Shown here: one piece after another, positions 23,741 through 37,520 of the stretch | Layout: every line of letters starts with the position of its first letter | Numbering within the stretch: position 1 is the first letter of the stretch | NCBI GenBank assembly: GCA_035079385.1 | Contig: JAVHKY010000038.1 | Coordinates: 2,418,001-2,482,000, forward strand | DNA: 64,000 nucleotides | DNA from: Aspidiotus rigidus | Taxonomy: Eukaryota > Arthropoda > Insecta > Hemiptera > Diaspididae | Direction of reading: 5' to 3' | Translations under genes and position numbers: made by a program | Notes under the pieces: generated by a model | The model's database searches: none | What the model saw: only the letters and a program-made list of their open reading frames with translations | What the model was told of the DNA's origin: nothing

Positions 23741-24699
23741 CAGTCGATGCCGACTATAACGAGACCGGTTGAAACGAGATTTCGGATATTGCGAGCAGAA
23801 TCCGTGGTCCCTTGCACTTCACCCATATAGGCTATGTAAATTACACTGGTTACTAAGAGGAGTGATGCCGGTCTTAACGAGCTTTTCCTTATCAATTAGG
23901 GCGTATATTCTCGCAAAAATGTTACATCTCTTATCATACGAAGTTTGCTTACCCTTGAATGGAATGTCGGAAACACCGGTTAGTCATTTTTGGCCTCGCG
24001 GGGAAAACTTCTTTCCTTCTCCGAGATTCGAATTTTTTCCCCCTCCTTCTTTCAAACGTCTTCTCGCATCCATCAGCATTCCTCCTCTACCTCTACCAAA
24101 AACTTGTCTGGGAGGAGACAATTTGAAAGCTTCAGATGCACCATCAAGTGTCAACAGTCGACTTGTAACATTTCAGCTACGATAGCAACGGTGAATTTCA
24201 TGGGTGGGTCATTTTATTTTGACAAGTTTTTCCAGCTTTTCACTTGTGAACAGATTGTCCGAATAGCATTTGAACGCTGCTACATGAGTTCTTTCTATTC
24301 ATTGATTACTCTCGAGTCAACCTTATAATTATAATTTGCAGTCCATCTTCTGGCAACCGGATATTCATTTTCCAGACCTGAGAATGTTCACGTTTTACAT
24401 GAGGAGAGGCATACAGACAACGCTGGCGCTCTGGAAACAGTCAAAATAAATTCTACCTATGAAATAAATATGTACAAACTTCCTCGTTCGTTTTTCTCTG
24501 CTGCATTTGTGTAAGTTTTTCTATATTTTCGTACATAGCGAGTTTCTCGGTATATCCGGATATAGCGAGCTTCTCGGTATATCCGGGCATAACGAGAATC
24601 TCGTTATAACCGGGGTATGTCTACTGCGAGCAGCGAGCTTCTGGATAAAGCGAGAAAAAGTATCAGGCGCTTGAATCTCGTTATGGTCGGCATTGACTG
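23741..24699. mobile_element. Pogo/Tigger-like non-autonomous element, 959 bp, TA target
   Basis: The left end is CAGTCGATGCCGACTATAAC. The right end, on the other strand, is CAGTCAATGCCGACCATAAC. TA dinucleotides flank both (23739-23740 and 24700-24701). CAGT...TATAACGA termini with TA duplication are typical of pogo/Tigger elements. Near the right end (24535-24660) a short motif ending AGCGAGTTCTCGGTATATCC-like is repeated several times. No transposase frame is recognisable, so it is a deletion derivative. Confidence 0.8.
24535..24660 (+). repeat. Subterminal short repeats in the pogo-like element
   Basis: Three to four diverged units of roughly 30 bp contain GCGAG(T/C)TTCTCGGTATATCC and CATAACGAGAATCTCG variants. 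Each resembles the terminal TATAACGAGA motif. They could be transposase binding sites or accumulated end duplications. Confidence 0.6.
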
Positions 24700-24701
24700 T
24701 A

Positions 24702-27700
24702 TTTATTCATCAGTGCTCACTCCCCTTCAATCCACAATTAGACCCAAAAATGATCTTCAACGTTGCCCACTTTGCGCCAGAATGAATGCCTCATCAACCG
24801 AACAAAATTTGGCCCGACAAGAAAGAACTAAAGGGGGAAATTGTTTAAGGTATTGAAGTACAGAGGGCGGCGTAAGAAAAATTGAACTCGGCAGTTAATG
24901 ATGCTGCTTACATTTAATTCATTCTAAATTTTCAAAGTAAAATTGAGGAATTTGAGCCATCCGAAAATCTCCGCGTCAACGACAACATGTATGATTCAAA
25001 ATTTGTTTCCACTTGAAAAAAACACACTCCAAATATACGCAGTGGGAAAACTTTTCAGAGTAATATTATGTAAGTTCATATGTAACACCTCCAATAACTT
25101 TCCCAAACCCCTGAACTCGTTATCAGACAAAATTCCAAATTCGTTTCGCCGACAACCCATGTAACCGACGACGCTCATTTCTCCGATACTTTTTCACTAA
25201 CAGCGGGGAGGCTCATGACACCACCGATATTGTTGTATTCTGGAATCGGACGAAAAATTGTGAATATTTGTTTAAAATACCACTGCAATCATGACGAAAA
25301 AAATTTAATTGAAAATATCCACTGAAGGTATCTCTGGAATGCAGACCGAGGCTCTAAAAGCGCCCTCTATCGGATGTTGGTGGACGTTTTTGCATGAAAT
25401 AGGTTGTCTATCACAAACGGAAGTGAGCAGTCGTGCGATAGACAGGAGCGAGTAAACTAGAAGGTGAGTTAAAATGCTTGATGAGTATTCTGACAGAAAA
25501 CCTTTCAATCCACCGTACGTTCTTGACTCAGAAAAAAAGGGAGCGTTACCAAAACGGGCATCAATATCCAATTCTTCCAACAACATAGTCACGATTCAAA
25601 AGCATACAAACTTGACGGGACTGACGTTTCTTCCTCCTCCCCAACTGTGTGAAACTTTAGTTTTAGATGGTTTCTCACGAAGTATTAACCAAATAAAAAT
25701 CGGATCTATTCATTCACTCGGAAGAAGACGTCTAAGCACGTCGAAACGTCGATATAAATAAACTTGTTTTCGCGTTCATTTATGCGTTATTTAATGTGCG
25801 AACAGAGCCAAACTTTTTTTCCTCTGTGAATCGATAAGCTTAATTCAGTGGTTGTCAACTCACCAACCTCAACTCCAACCAAAAATGCCGAAATTAATAC
25901 ATTGACATAACGATCGTACGTCAAGGGGGAGGGGGAGAGGAGGGTGTCGACAAACCAACGGTGTGACAGATATCATCTCCGAACATTTTCTTAGCAGTTT
26001 ATAAACGTTTGTCCTTTTTCACTTTACGAAACATCAAAAATATACTGGAGTAACTGCAGACCAGGGGGATGAGTTATAAAGAAAGTTGAAAACTTTTCCA
26101 AGACATCCACTATTTTTCCAAGTTCAAGGCGGTTCCAGGATTTAGGCTTCAAAATTCCTCACATTCAAGAGAAAAAAAATCTCAAACAAAGGACAATAGT
26201 CGATAGTTTTCTCTCCAGAACAGATAAAAAGCTCAAAGTGCTGGTAAAAATTGAAAATGTTGAGAGCATCTTGTCACTCTGCTTCAAGATTTGAATTGTA
26301 AATTTCAGACACGAGGATGGAAAGGAGAACAAAGATCGCATGAAAGAAAGCCCAGGATCGTTATTTCACAATTGAATTGAACCCATAAACCAATACACTC
26401 AAATGTTCAGAGCATTTTGAGCGTTGGAATCTTTCACAAGCGACCAAATACCAAATAAACCATTTCCTTCATTATTTAAAACAATGAGTTCGAGAAATTG
26501 TCAATTCCGCGTAAGTAATAAAACCAAACCCGAGATAATTAGGATCAATTTCACTCCGACTTCAACCAACTTCAAATCGACTTGATATTTTCGAAAATAT
26601 GATTCCAAATGCCAGACGAATAGTTTCAAATTCCAGCAACAACGACATTCACTCGCCCAATTATAGGAATAATAAATTTACAAGAACGAGCAAACTTTGA
26701 AGACCTTCTGTCTAGCTCTAGAGGATCACTATTCGCGGAAATGATTAGAAATGCGAACGAAAATACAGCATAAAGAAAACGAAACTTCAAATATGTCGAT
26801 CGCACCGAGAAAGTCGTATAAACTTTCAACGACGAAATAAGTCAAGTACCTCACCGGTAACTTCGTCAAAACTATAATACTGTGGTATCGGGTTACTGCC
26901 CTCACTCTTTGGGGAGCGAAAAGTTTCATGTATTCCAATATTCCGATTTTACTTCGAGTTACACCCGCACTTCTTTCCCTATGTAGACACTAATCCCTCG
27001 CAGTGTAAGACGTGAGCGGTTTGAGACGACCTTCGAGCGCGTATTCTTAAAACATTAAGAGGGAAAACAATTTTTAGCAGTCGCGATTCTTTACACCGGC
27101 GGTGTGTGTGCGTGTACGCGGTATCAACTTCATTCGATTACGAAAGTAACCGATACCAACTTTTATTGTAAACTTGTCAATCGATAGCCACCGGCCACAA
27201 TGAAGACTTCCGAGTTATTGAGATGTAGGCTACGCATTAGACTGCTGACTTACTATACCAATGTGGAGAGGTGGACTGTCTTGACGCTCGTGTGCAGAAC
27301 GAATACCGCATAGAAAATGAGTACGCTAACTTATAATATATTTTCCGTTGGTAAGGTTCATCAAGTTCATACAGGTAGAATAATATTATTTGTTGGTAAT
27401 ACTGGGCTCTGTTGTTTAGCTTCACTCTAGGCTCGTGGTGACGTCGCTCAGTCCCAAGGTTGTCGGTTCGTTTGCCTCGGCATGTAGTAAAAAACTTTTG
27501 AACCGTTTTATAAGCAAACAGACTGATAGCCAGAGCCAGAACGACTATTAAATTCTAAGAATACAATATAAAAATTACCTTTACGTTCTTCCGTTACTTA
27601 CCGGGATGAACGCGTTAGTTATTGTTGTCGACTGGTTAGTTTTTCCTGGGTAGAAGATTTTTGAGAAAGAGAGAGAGAGAGGGAGTTATCCTATTAAAAT

Positions 27701-29239
27701 GTGAAAAACACGTTTGCCAATTTTATTATATGAGTGCACGTCGGAGGTCCGAAGAAAGCAACGGATGAACAGAGGCAGAGAGAAAGAAAAAGTGAATCAA
27801 GACCGAACGAAAACTGCTTCGGCAATATTAAAACTCGCGGAGTTATTTCTAATTTTGGCAAAATAAGTATAGTAAATCAATCGTGTTCTTCAGTTTTTGC
27901 CAGAGGGAAAACAAAATTGAGTGATAATTTCGTGAGATATACAGAAATACATTCGTTAGAAGAGTCGATCAATTTTCGCAAACGTCACGTGATACATTAA
28001 TTCCAAGATCGCGTCTGGCGTAATAATAATATATTGAATTCTGATCAGTACACGAAATAGAATCCGAATACCGATTATGTTGTTAATCGATTGAGTTTTT
28101 TGGCCCGAAGATTAAGAAAATCATTCATTTTCATTCTAGTTTTACCGTAAGAAACGTTGACCCTATCGATTACCCCTTCTTCCCTCACGGAAATGTAATC
28201 GACATAAATGTAAATATTTTCAACCTTTTTCGAAAACATTTGCGATGGGAATATACTCGTATGTAAGAGGAATGTGAAGTCCTTATCAAAAAAAGAAACT
28301 TCTATCGCTCATGAAAATGAATCAAATGTTGGAGAGCTACAGCCAAAATAAGGAAAAATCCGATTTCCAATACAATGCGAGATAAACGAGATGTGGTTTG
28401 GTACATAGAGGTTAATATTCGATGATGTCATGAAGCCATAGAAGCAGTGGAAAAGAAATCTGGGCTTTCTTAGCATCGACCAAAACTTGGAAAAATTACG
28501 GGGATGCAGTGACTCTTCAAATTTCAAATCCAATACTGATACACCCGTGGTCTTCTTGCAGAAAGACATAAGACTAGTATTACCTTGGTTTAGCAGAAAA
28601 CAAATCAATAGAGCTGATACAGATGCGAATGGTTAAACTACTTCAAAAATGGAAGAATAAATCATTCCTGCCATCAACTGTGATTATAAAGTTGATTGAC
28701 CTATGATCGACCTCAAAATTAGACCTCATATCGACATATATTAAATACAGAGATCATGACTCTGTAGATCGAGAATTTAAAAATAAATAAAGCGTGAAAA
28801 TGACTTGAAATCGGTTTGGCGCAAGAGTCAATGAGCTAATAATGATAAGATATACGTACATTGTTGCGAACGGAATACTCGGCGACATAAAAAAGCAATA
28901 AAAGTTAGTAATTTTGAGGTTATTTCACCCATACATACGTAGCACGAAAAATTGTGGTATTTCGAGCGACATAAAACAATATTTTTTCATTTTTGTACCT
29001 CCGTCAGCAAATTTTGATGGCACATTGAAAATTTTATTTCAATTTTCTTACGTTTTACCAACCTACACTTGTATTTTCACTTTTTCAATGAAAATTTTTT
29101 TTTTTTTTGACGATATGATTTTCAAATGCAGCCGGGTGACACAAATTCAGATCATCAGCAAATTCATTAATCGTATTCATATTTTCGCAGAATAATGGTA
29201 TTCAGGACTGGTAAGAAGATTTTCTCAGTAGAATATCAT
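24702..29239. other. Non-coding DNA
   Basis: No supported gene. The ORFs at 25474-25761, 27734-28000, 28309-28608 (minus) and 28914-29195 show no recognisable domain. A (GA)n stretch lies near 27668-27682, and a T-run lies at 29095-29108. Confidence 0.5.
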
Positions 29240-31613
29240 AGAGACCCGCAACTTATTGGTCCATTCTAGACTTTCTGGTCTACTGCATCCGGGTGAGTTG
29301 GATCTGTTTATTAAGGCTATTAATGTTAGATGCCGCGGTTTTGAAGCTAAATTGAAAAGGAAGAAAAATAAGAAACTTTGTTCCCTCCAGAAAGAGAAAG
29401 AGAATTTGAATAACCCCGCTGTCCAGGAAGTGAGACCTGAGGTCAGTGTTACCCAAAACTTCCAACCGCGCATTATAAATTGCAGTCAGGTTGAGTTCAG
29501 TTGCGATGAGGTGAATTTATTAGAGAAAGGGTTGAAGTTCGAATTACTCCCTCTTAATAATAGTAATGCTTTGGCTAATGTTGTTGCCGACCTCGAGGTG
29601 AAAATCGGACCGGGGGTTGATACTCAAAAAAATTGTGCTGCTTTTGTCCGCAATACCCCCCTCCCGCGCATAAACAATTACGCAATTGAGGTGATTAAGG
29701 GATTGAAGAGGAGGGTCAGGGAGGAGGGCTTAATCATCACGAAGGCTGACAAAAGTAATGCCATTGTCGTGATGGAGAAGTCCTCCTACGTCTCCAAGGT
29801 CTATGACGTTCTCGGCCAGTGTGGTGCTAAGGAAAACGACAGTTTCAATTTTCCTAAACACGTAAAAAAAGTTAGACGTGTGATAAACGAGTGTGAATTT
29901 ATTATTAAAACTCCCTCGCTAAAAAGATTGCTCCTGGAGCCCAACTCTGTGCCTCCCCTCTTGTACGGGCTACCAAAAGTCCATGAAAAAGATAACCCGA
30001 TGCGTCCGGTCGTATCCTTTGTGTCCTCCCCCACGTACGCTCTGGCGAAATTTTTGGACCCATGGTTTAAATCCAGAGTTGAACATGAGTCACCTTACTC
30101 GGTGAAAAATTCGGTCTCCTTGGCTGATGGGCTTAAGGATAATATTCTTCCGCTGGGATCGACCCTGTGTTCATTTGATGTGGTCGGCCTGTTCCCCAAT
30201 ATCCCCAGAGCAACCGCCATGCAACATATGGGACACCTTTTGATTCAAACAAATGTTCGCCAAGAAGAATTGGGTGAATTTTTCAATCTCCTCAATATTT
30301 GTTGGTCTCGCAATTATTGCAAATTCGATAACAAGTTTTTTGAGTTTCCTGCAGAGGTTGGAATACCCATCGGTTCTCCTTTGGGTTCTCTCATTTCGGA
30401 GGTCTTTATGTCTAAGTTTGAGCTCGATTTATTCTCCTCTGGCAGTGCGTATTTAGATCAGATTTATTATTGGCACAGGTATGTCGACGATGTGTTGTGT
30501 ACGTGGACTGGTCCCCGAGAGCTCCTTTTGAGTTTCTCCAGTATCTAAATAATCAATATTCTTCTATAAAATTCACTTTAGAAATCGGTGGCGCATCTAT
30601 CAAGTACTTGGATTTGACGATCTGTAATAGAGATGGTATCTATGAATTCGCCATATACAGGAAAGATACTGCGACCGATATTACTGTCCACGGCAAATCT
30701 TCCTGCCCTGTAGCCCATAAATATGCTGGATTTAACAGCCTAATCCATCGACTGACTAGTATTCCTCTCAATCAGTCAGCCTTCCAAAAAGAGGTATTAA
30801 CAAGAAAGCACTTGGCCAGAGTGAATGAAGTGAACTTAGACATCGACCTTATGATCCAAAGGAAAGTTACTCGAAAATGCCTCGATTCCACCACCTCCCT
30901 CCCCCGCAATACGGCCCTAAACAGTAGAGATGTTGGATAAGGCTTCTGCTCTTGGGGCAGTTTTCATCTCAATTGAGTCGTGTCCTACGCCCCTTCGGAT
31001 TTCGGCCTGTGTATTACAACCCCAATACCATAAAAAGTTTATTGGTTAGGCTAAAAGACCCCATCCAACCGGCCGAGAGGAGTGGTGTGTATTTTGTAAA
31101 GTTGAGTGTAAGGACTGTAACGGAATTTAAATTGGCGAGACAGGCCGTCAGTTGAAAATTAGAATCGCTGAACATAGAAAGGCGTGGGAAAAGAAGAATA
31201 ATTATAGGTGAATCGGCGTTTGCGGACCATCTAATCACTAGTGGCCATGGCATTAAAGAGGGGTCCGAGGTCCTCCTCTACAGAGAAAACGCGTATTCGA
31301 AGCGAAAAGCGTTAGAACACATCGAAATAATAGGTCATTTAAATAACGACGACCTTAATGTGCTCAACAGGTACATACCTGATGAGGGGTTGATTGAACT
31401 AGTTTACGAGTATGATTCACGTCGTGACGACTCGCTGGTTCAATCCTGATTTCCTCGTATGTTTCTAGTTTACAGCCGGAGTTGGTTCAGTCGCTTTCCA
31501 GTCCCCGTTGACAATGATTGTTTAATCGAAAGCGCTCCGGCATCGTTAAAATTCTGTGACTAAATTTTGTAAATTACTCCGATTGAATTACTCGCTTGAG
31601 TATGACTTCGTCT
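29240..31613 (+). pseudogene. Penelope-like element copy 3 (least decayed): RT plus GIY-YIG endonuclease
   Basis: The 5'-truncated copy starts near 29240 (NLLVHSRLSGLLHPGELD). The main frame, about 430 codons from 29256, covers the helical N-terminal part, TKADKSNAIVVM, LLYGLPKVHE, MRPVVSFVSSPTY, CSFDVVGLFPNIP, VGIPIGSPLGS and HRYVDDVLC. A frameshift near 30530 moves the reading to 30470-30940. Another break lies at about 30940. The GIY-YIG domain at 31080-31330 is hit by a frameshift and by a stop inside the GIY-YIG box itself. The 3' part is well kept: RYIPDEGLIELVYEYD, then the TTTAATCGAAAGCGCTCCGG motif at 31527-31546 and the ATG of the following unit at 31602, after which the element is cut. 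It closely matches copy 6 at the window's right edge. Confidence 0.94.
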
Positions 31614-32085
31614 GGCAGGGTTGTGCAAGCTGATAAGTAGTACGAGTAAGGGACTCGTTTTCTTACCTACTTTTCTGTAGAACGACAGAGCAGCTGATTA
31701 CTCACTCATTGATTCTTAGTCTAACATAAGTCTAGTACATCGTACATTAACCTAATGCACTCCGGGTCGCTGAATCATGTACTGTAACCAGACAACAAGC
31801 AGGTCAGGCGGCCAACACTTCACTCCATAAGATGCCGTTGTGATGACTTCACAACGCCCAAATTCGACCACTTCTAAACCTTCATAGTCTGGAATTAGAT
31901 ACAACGATTGTACGACGTTTTCCCCAAAACATGTCCTCCAAAGTCAATTACTCCAAAGATAATTTTCAAAAAAAAATTTTTCCGACGACATTATTGTCCG
32001 TAGAATTTTTTTATTGCATAGCAATGAGATATTCAGTGTAAACCTTCGCATGTCAGCAACAATAGACGATTAACAAATGTACCGG
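31614..32085. other. Non-coding spacer
   Basis: Unique-looking sequence between a Penelope end and a MULE relic. No feature recognised. Confidence 0.4.
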
Positions 32086-33400
32086 TACCTGGAGGGGTAC
32101 GCTAACCAACAGCACTCGGTTTCAAATAGGCGTGCATACTGGCTGTAAAAAACCGTACCGTCGCAAATGCAGTGCCCGAGCCGTCACCAGCGACCCGAAG
32201 GATGGAGAACCAGTTGTCGTTTACAAGGGACCAAGTCAATCTGGACACACACATCCGCCGAACGTAGATGAAAACACAGCGAACCAACTACGAGCATCAT
32301 TGAAACGGAAAGCCGCAGATCACCCCGAACAGCCCCCCTCGCAACTGCTTCGTAATGAACTACAAGGATTGGAGGGTGAGGTGCTGAGCCAGCTCCCATC
32401 GCAACCAGCAATTATACGATCTTTACAGAGAGTGCGTCGAAAGGAGTTGCCTTCGAACCCCCTAAGTTTGTCACAGCTCGGAGAAATTTCGGCAAGGAAT
32501 CAGCAAACCTTGGTTGGCGAACAGTTTGTTTTACACGACTCCGGTCCTCCCGAGGAGTCATCTTCTGATTCCGACTCTGAAAGTGATGACGGAGAACCAG
32601 AACGCCGCGAGTTATTGTTTTCGCCACTCGAAAAAATTTAGAACTCCCGTGCGACTCGATGGAACGTTCAAGACTGCTCCGAACATTTTCGCACAGGTGT
32701 TCACCATTATGAGTTCACGTGAGGAAACGAGCCGGTCACGAGGAACACGTCGCCGTACCACTTGTGTACGCTTTACTGACCGGGAAAAAAACTGAGTTGT
32801 ACAAGGAAGTGCTCGAAGTCGTCAAAGATGCAGTAGCGAAGTTCAATCCGATGAAAATCATGACTGATTTTGAGTTGGCCATCTTAAATGCGGTTTCTGA
32901 AGTATTCCCCAATGTTTCTGTTTCTGGTTGTTACTTTCACCTAGGACAAATATTATATCGCAGAATTCAGGGAGACGGACTGCAGGCGCAATACAGAGAC
33001 CCGACAGATAGAAGTGTCAAACGTTTCGCCCGTTCGTGCCGGTAGCAGATGTCAGAGGTGCCGACAATGAATTCAATGCATACTACATCTCTGGGAGACC
33101 AGCCAGAGGACGTCGAGCTGATACGCAGCCAAGGTACAGTACGCCACAGCCACCAACAAATCGTGCCGGACCAAAGGATGGCACCATCGATTCCAATTGG
33201 TTGTCTCGAAGCATCATCCGGACTTACACACTTTCATTAAGGCAATACAAAAGGAACAAGGTTTTACAGAAATATGCGTAACCGAATTAGCCATGGGAAA
33301 GAGGGTGAAGCCCGCGCCGACGAAGAAATGGGCTGGTTTACAAGGGAAACTGGAATCTGTCGAAAATTATTCGGACTTTCAGCGTTCGCTGAAATAAAAC
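32086..33400 (+). pseudogene. MULE transposase with FLYWCH-type finger, frame-broken
   Basis: Reading order on the plus strand: an FLYWCH-like zinc-finger remnant (KCSARAVT, then SGHTHPPN with the paired His) at about 32130-32265, a disordered acidic linker, the MULE catalytic domain from about 32655 (VRLDGTFKTAPNIFAQVFTI, VPLVYALLTGKKTELY, IMTDFELAILNAV, SGCYFHLGQ), and a C-terminal part with HPDLHTFIKAIQKEQGF at 33205-33255. The expected catalytic Asp residues in DGTF and TDFE are visible. At least three frame changes (about 32640, 32725 and 33040) kill the gene. It is the most complete of three MULE relics in the window (others at 12.5-13.5 kb and 60.1-60.5 kb). Confidence 0.85.
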
Positions 33401-36400
33401 GCTATCTATCTTCTTTTTTCTACACTTCGTTACCGGAAATCTTAATTGGCTTACAGCTTCGGTTCTTCGATAGAATATTATTGACCACTATAAAATACCC
33501 TATTGCTCCAATTTACTTCTTTTGCTTCTACCTAATTTTATTCCGCCATAATTCAACTGAACGTCGAAAGGAAAAGATCAACTCGAATCGTTATCTTATA
33601 TTAGATGGCGTTGAGCTCGGATATTTGGGTAAAATTTTTATAAAATGGTCACGACACGAAATGTAAGTAGACAAAATACTTTAGTTCACGATATCGAGTA
33701 TCGACGCTTACGTAAATTCCGTCCCTTCAGACTTAGAAATAAATTTCGACCTTTAGTATTATTTTCTTCATAGTATAACCTGAGGAAACGAAGGATCGCA
33801 ATAAGAAATCGATTAGATATCAGGAAAAAATCTCTCTCAAAATACTTTCAATGCTCATATTTCACTCGTAGTTAGTAGGCTATTTACATTTCTTTTCAGA
33901 AACTGACGGACATTCTTTTTTCTTTTTCTGTTCGTTAGGTGATCAAGGAAAGTGAATCAATATTGCGTCGGAATAATTATTCAACATTGTAATTGATTTT
34001 GGATTTTTGACTAAATTATTATCAAATTATAAATTCGGATTGAAAGGTTTGTCTTATTATTTATCCACGCTTCCACTAGCGCACTCTGCTACAAATCTGC
34101 GAAATAGAAAAAAATTTACGATAAGAAAATATAGTATCTACACACGATTCCAGATCCACGGCCTTACGAAACGTGAAACGTCTCATTTTCCCCCCCCTCA
34201 CATTTTTTACATGATATTGGAATACCTCAGAGGCCCTTGTAGCAAACGTAGAACTTCTGGTGGCGTAGATAACACGCCTGCCAATCAGCCCACTGGCTCA
34301 TCACAGACATGCCGAACTGCGTTCATGTTGGAAAAGAATGTCGTTTTTACATTTTGGAATAAGTATCATTTTTAAAAATGATGCTTCTAAATTTCAGATT
34401 TTTGGAGTAAATGTCATGTTTAATGATTTGTAAAAAATGTCGGAGAAATAAGACCCTGGAGATTTTTTTTTTGAGGAAAAAGGTTCTTGGAAAAAATTAC
34501 TTTGAGAAAATTTTTTTTGGAAAAACCATTTTTGGAGAAAATGACGTGAAATTGATGTAACAGTTTGAGGGGTAAATTCGTTACTACTGGTTCAACAGGT
34601 ATAGTCAGGGAAACCACAACTGCATGTATCGACGGCGATACTGAGTGCTTCATTACTACATCTGCAGCCAAAGCTACTTCATCCAGGTCTGATGCTCCGG
34701 TTGAAACAAAAATAGTGGTGATACTGAAAGCTCCCTATTGACAAATTCTGACAGATAATTCTGCAGCAGAAAGACTGATGCATCTGCAACAGAAACAGGA
34801 GAGAAAAGACAGGATGCGTTCTGTTACAGATATCAACCAGATGATATTTGATTACAAACAGAAAACGCAGCCTTCAAAATATAAATCCAAAAATAGACGA
34901 ATATTTTACATTTGTTGATTATAAGGAAATAAAAGACTGACGCAATTGCGACTGATGAAAAAAAATATATAATCAAATTAATGTTGGTTTGACTACCAAT
35001 AGGAGAGCCCCAGATGTTCTAATTTGGTTTTCGTTCGGTGATGACCATTTAGCTAGATCGACGATTGAAAAATAATTCAGTCATAAGTTCTTTCATGCCT
35101 ACGGTTGTAGTACGCAAAATTTTCATGATGAGGCACTTAACCCCGCTATTCAAGTTATCTTCGATACTCTCGGCAAACAAAATGACGAACGTCGTGCACC
35201 TCGTACTCCCCCATCATCTACCATCGAAGGAAATCAAGAAACATTCACCCTCTTCGATGTTCGAAGTAATTAACACCTATACGTGAATATCCGCGTGTAC
35301 TAATTTGAGATAAGAGAATTTCCATCTTCATTAAGCCGCGTATACGTTCATTAAAACGAGTCTATTAAAGAGGCAGTTCTGTAGTTCCTTCGCGTGTTCA
35401 AGATACTGCCATCTCATGCATCCTGTGCTTCGTCGGAGCGCACACGATTACCTGTAGATGAGCAGAATTTTGGCCGTCGTTAACCTCGGTATCGTGAATA
35501 TTAATTACTAGATTTATACGAGTTTTGTATCTCGCTTCACCGTGTGGCGTAAACTACGTCAAGAAAGGGAAAAAAAGCAAGGGAAAGAAAAAATGAAAGA
35601 CACGGAGATAGAAAACACAAATGCACTTAGAGCGTGCGAGCGTTAATGCGTTCGTATAATGATAAAGTGCGCTTGCGAAATCACGATAACGTTATCAGTC
35701 TTTCAAATCCGCGAGACGATGATGGGAGCTTTTTCGAGAATCAAGTGCACCTCGAGATGTACGTGTGCGCGGGTGCCCGCGTCGCGAGAGTGATTTTCGC
35801 GCGCCACGTAGCGTGAGCGACGACGCGACGCGACGACGAAAGATTGGCGAAAACGCGAAACGTTATCCCGCACGACCTGCTTTCGCGGTTTAATGCAGAT
35901 GGAATTAAAATGAAAACGGAGAGGAAATTGTCTCGAAGTTGCCACACGTTAATAAACATAAATAAAACATTTACTCCGGTAAAATGGTCGCTTCTCGCTA
36001 TCGCGTAAAATAGGTAACAAAACATTGTATAATAAATGACCATCTTTTGTCGTTTCTCACGCTATTTGAATTTAATATGACATCTCTACTGAAAGATATA
36101 CGGTTATAACGAACGCGCGACTATCTTACTAGTAAAAAATAATAAGCGATATAATTCTTGCTCGTCGCGTAGAGAGAGGAGAAAAAAAAGTATCCCGTGT
36201 ATACGTACTCGTATTTTTTATAATGGTGCGCTAGAATCATTTCTTTTTAAAATAAATAAATAAACACTACCAAAAAACAAACACCGACGTGCTCTTCATT
36301 TATCGTTTCATAAAAAGAAGAAAGAAACCTCTCCTAGTTTTCCTTGTAGCGGAATTTTCAAAAGGAAGTCAAGAGAAAAAAAAAAAGGTGAAAAAAAAAA

Positions 36401-36993
36401 TTAATTAATAACGCGAGTAGAGAGCGTTTTTATTTTTTCAAATGCTCCCATGAAGCGCGGACAAACACTTTGGAAGAGCGCGATGTATGCGGACAGTAAT
36501 TAAAAGCAAAAATGGTACCGTGGCGTCTGTCTCGAAGCGCGAAAATTTCGCTTCACGTTGGTCGCATTTACTAGTTGCATTTCAAGGATAAGAAACCCAC
36601 CACGATGACTCATAAATACCACACGTCATACTCAAATTGCTGCACAGAAGTCGGCAATTGACTTGAAAATTTCAACTTTCTGACACTGAAAGAGAGTTTT
36701 CAAAGATCAGCAACACTCGTGATATTTCAACATTGTCACAGCGTCAGATTCGAGTTTACTTATGATTGCCAGTTTGCAAGGAAATTTGCCTCATCACGCG
36801 TACAGTGAAGGACCCCGGTCGACATGTGAAGGACATTAGGAGTCAATAGCATACCAAAATTCTATTCAAAAAGATGCCATGAAATTAGACCATCAGGATG
36901 AAGACGAAAGACCGAGTCTTGTTGATGTATGAGCCAGGAAGAAGACGGGTATTCACGTATCCCAGTCTTTTTGACCTTCATCAACGAACTTGG
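33401..36993. other. Non-coding DNA with one CpG-dense patch
   Basis: No gene supported. 34430-34560 holds quasi-repeated GGAAAAA/TTTTTTGGA strings. 35745-35865 is strikingly CpG-dense (GCGACGACGCGACGCGACGA-type) inside AT-rich DNA and could be a promoter islet or unmethylated patch, but no exon follows. 36180-36420 has A-runs. Confidence 0.45.
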
Positions 36994-37520
36994 CTAAAAA
37001 CTCGTCCACAGGATGGTTGTTCGACCATCCCATCTGACGGTGGATGGCGCGGTGTGGTATGAATTCTTCTTAGACCCAATATTCTTGCGTCCCCTCGGCT
37101 TTGGTCCGTATACTCCAAAGCGCATTATCCAGTTTTCTACCAATGCATTTGCAACAGTTGTGGCCTCTTGGTTTGGGAGCGCAACTACTTCAGTCCACTT
37201 TGTGAAGTAATTTCCTATAATCAAGATGAATCGTTTTCCTCTTTTTGTTTCTGGAAATAGTAGAGAAATATCTATCGCTATACGTCCACAAGGATACACA
37301 ATATTGTAAAGTTGCATCCTTGCTCGTCCGCGGGTAGAGCAACCTTTGCTCGCTGAACATGACACACAACATCGGCACCAATCTTCTACATCCAACCGAC
37401 AAGAAAGGCAGTAATATCGCTTCTAAACCTTGGACACAGCGTTCTTGTTACACCAAGATGTCCTCCAGATATGTTGTTATAAACAGCCTTCAATACTACT
37501 TCTGATAGTAAGGTCTTTAC
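36994..37520 (-). pseudogene. Ty3/gypsy-type integrase fragment
   Basis: Minus-strand reading begins near 37510 (YNNISGGHLGVTRTL, the HHCC-finger side) and, after a frameshift near 37400, continues as DVEDWCRCCVSCSASKG, RIAIDISLLFPET and then ILIIGNYFTKWTEVVALPNQ. These match the zinc-binding module and the first catalytic block of Ty3/gypsy integrases. The first Asp sits in AIDIS. The second catalytic Asp region and the Glu are lost: the sequence after GVYGP is derailed. No LTR, RT or RNase H is visible nearby, so this is an isolated pol relic. Confidence 0.82.

Noticed and set aside
25720..25760. GACGTC...CGTCGAAACGTC string as a retroelement end
   Set aside because: It resembles motifs seen near some retroelement ends, but no adjacent coding or duplication supports an element.
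35745..35865. CpG-dense patch as a promoter
   Set aside because: Composition is suggestive, but no exon, TATA/Inr pairing or transcript start could be tied to it, so it is mentioned only as composition.
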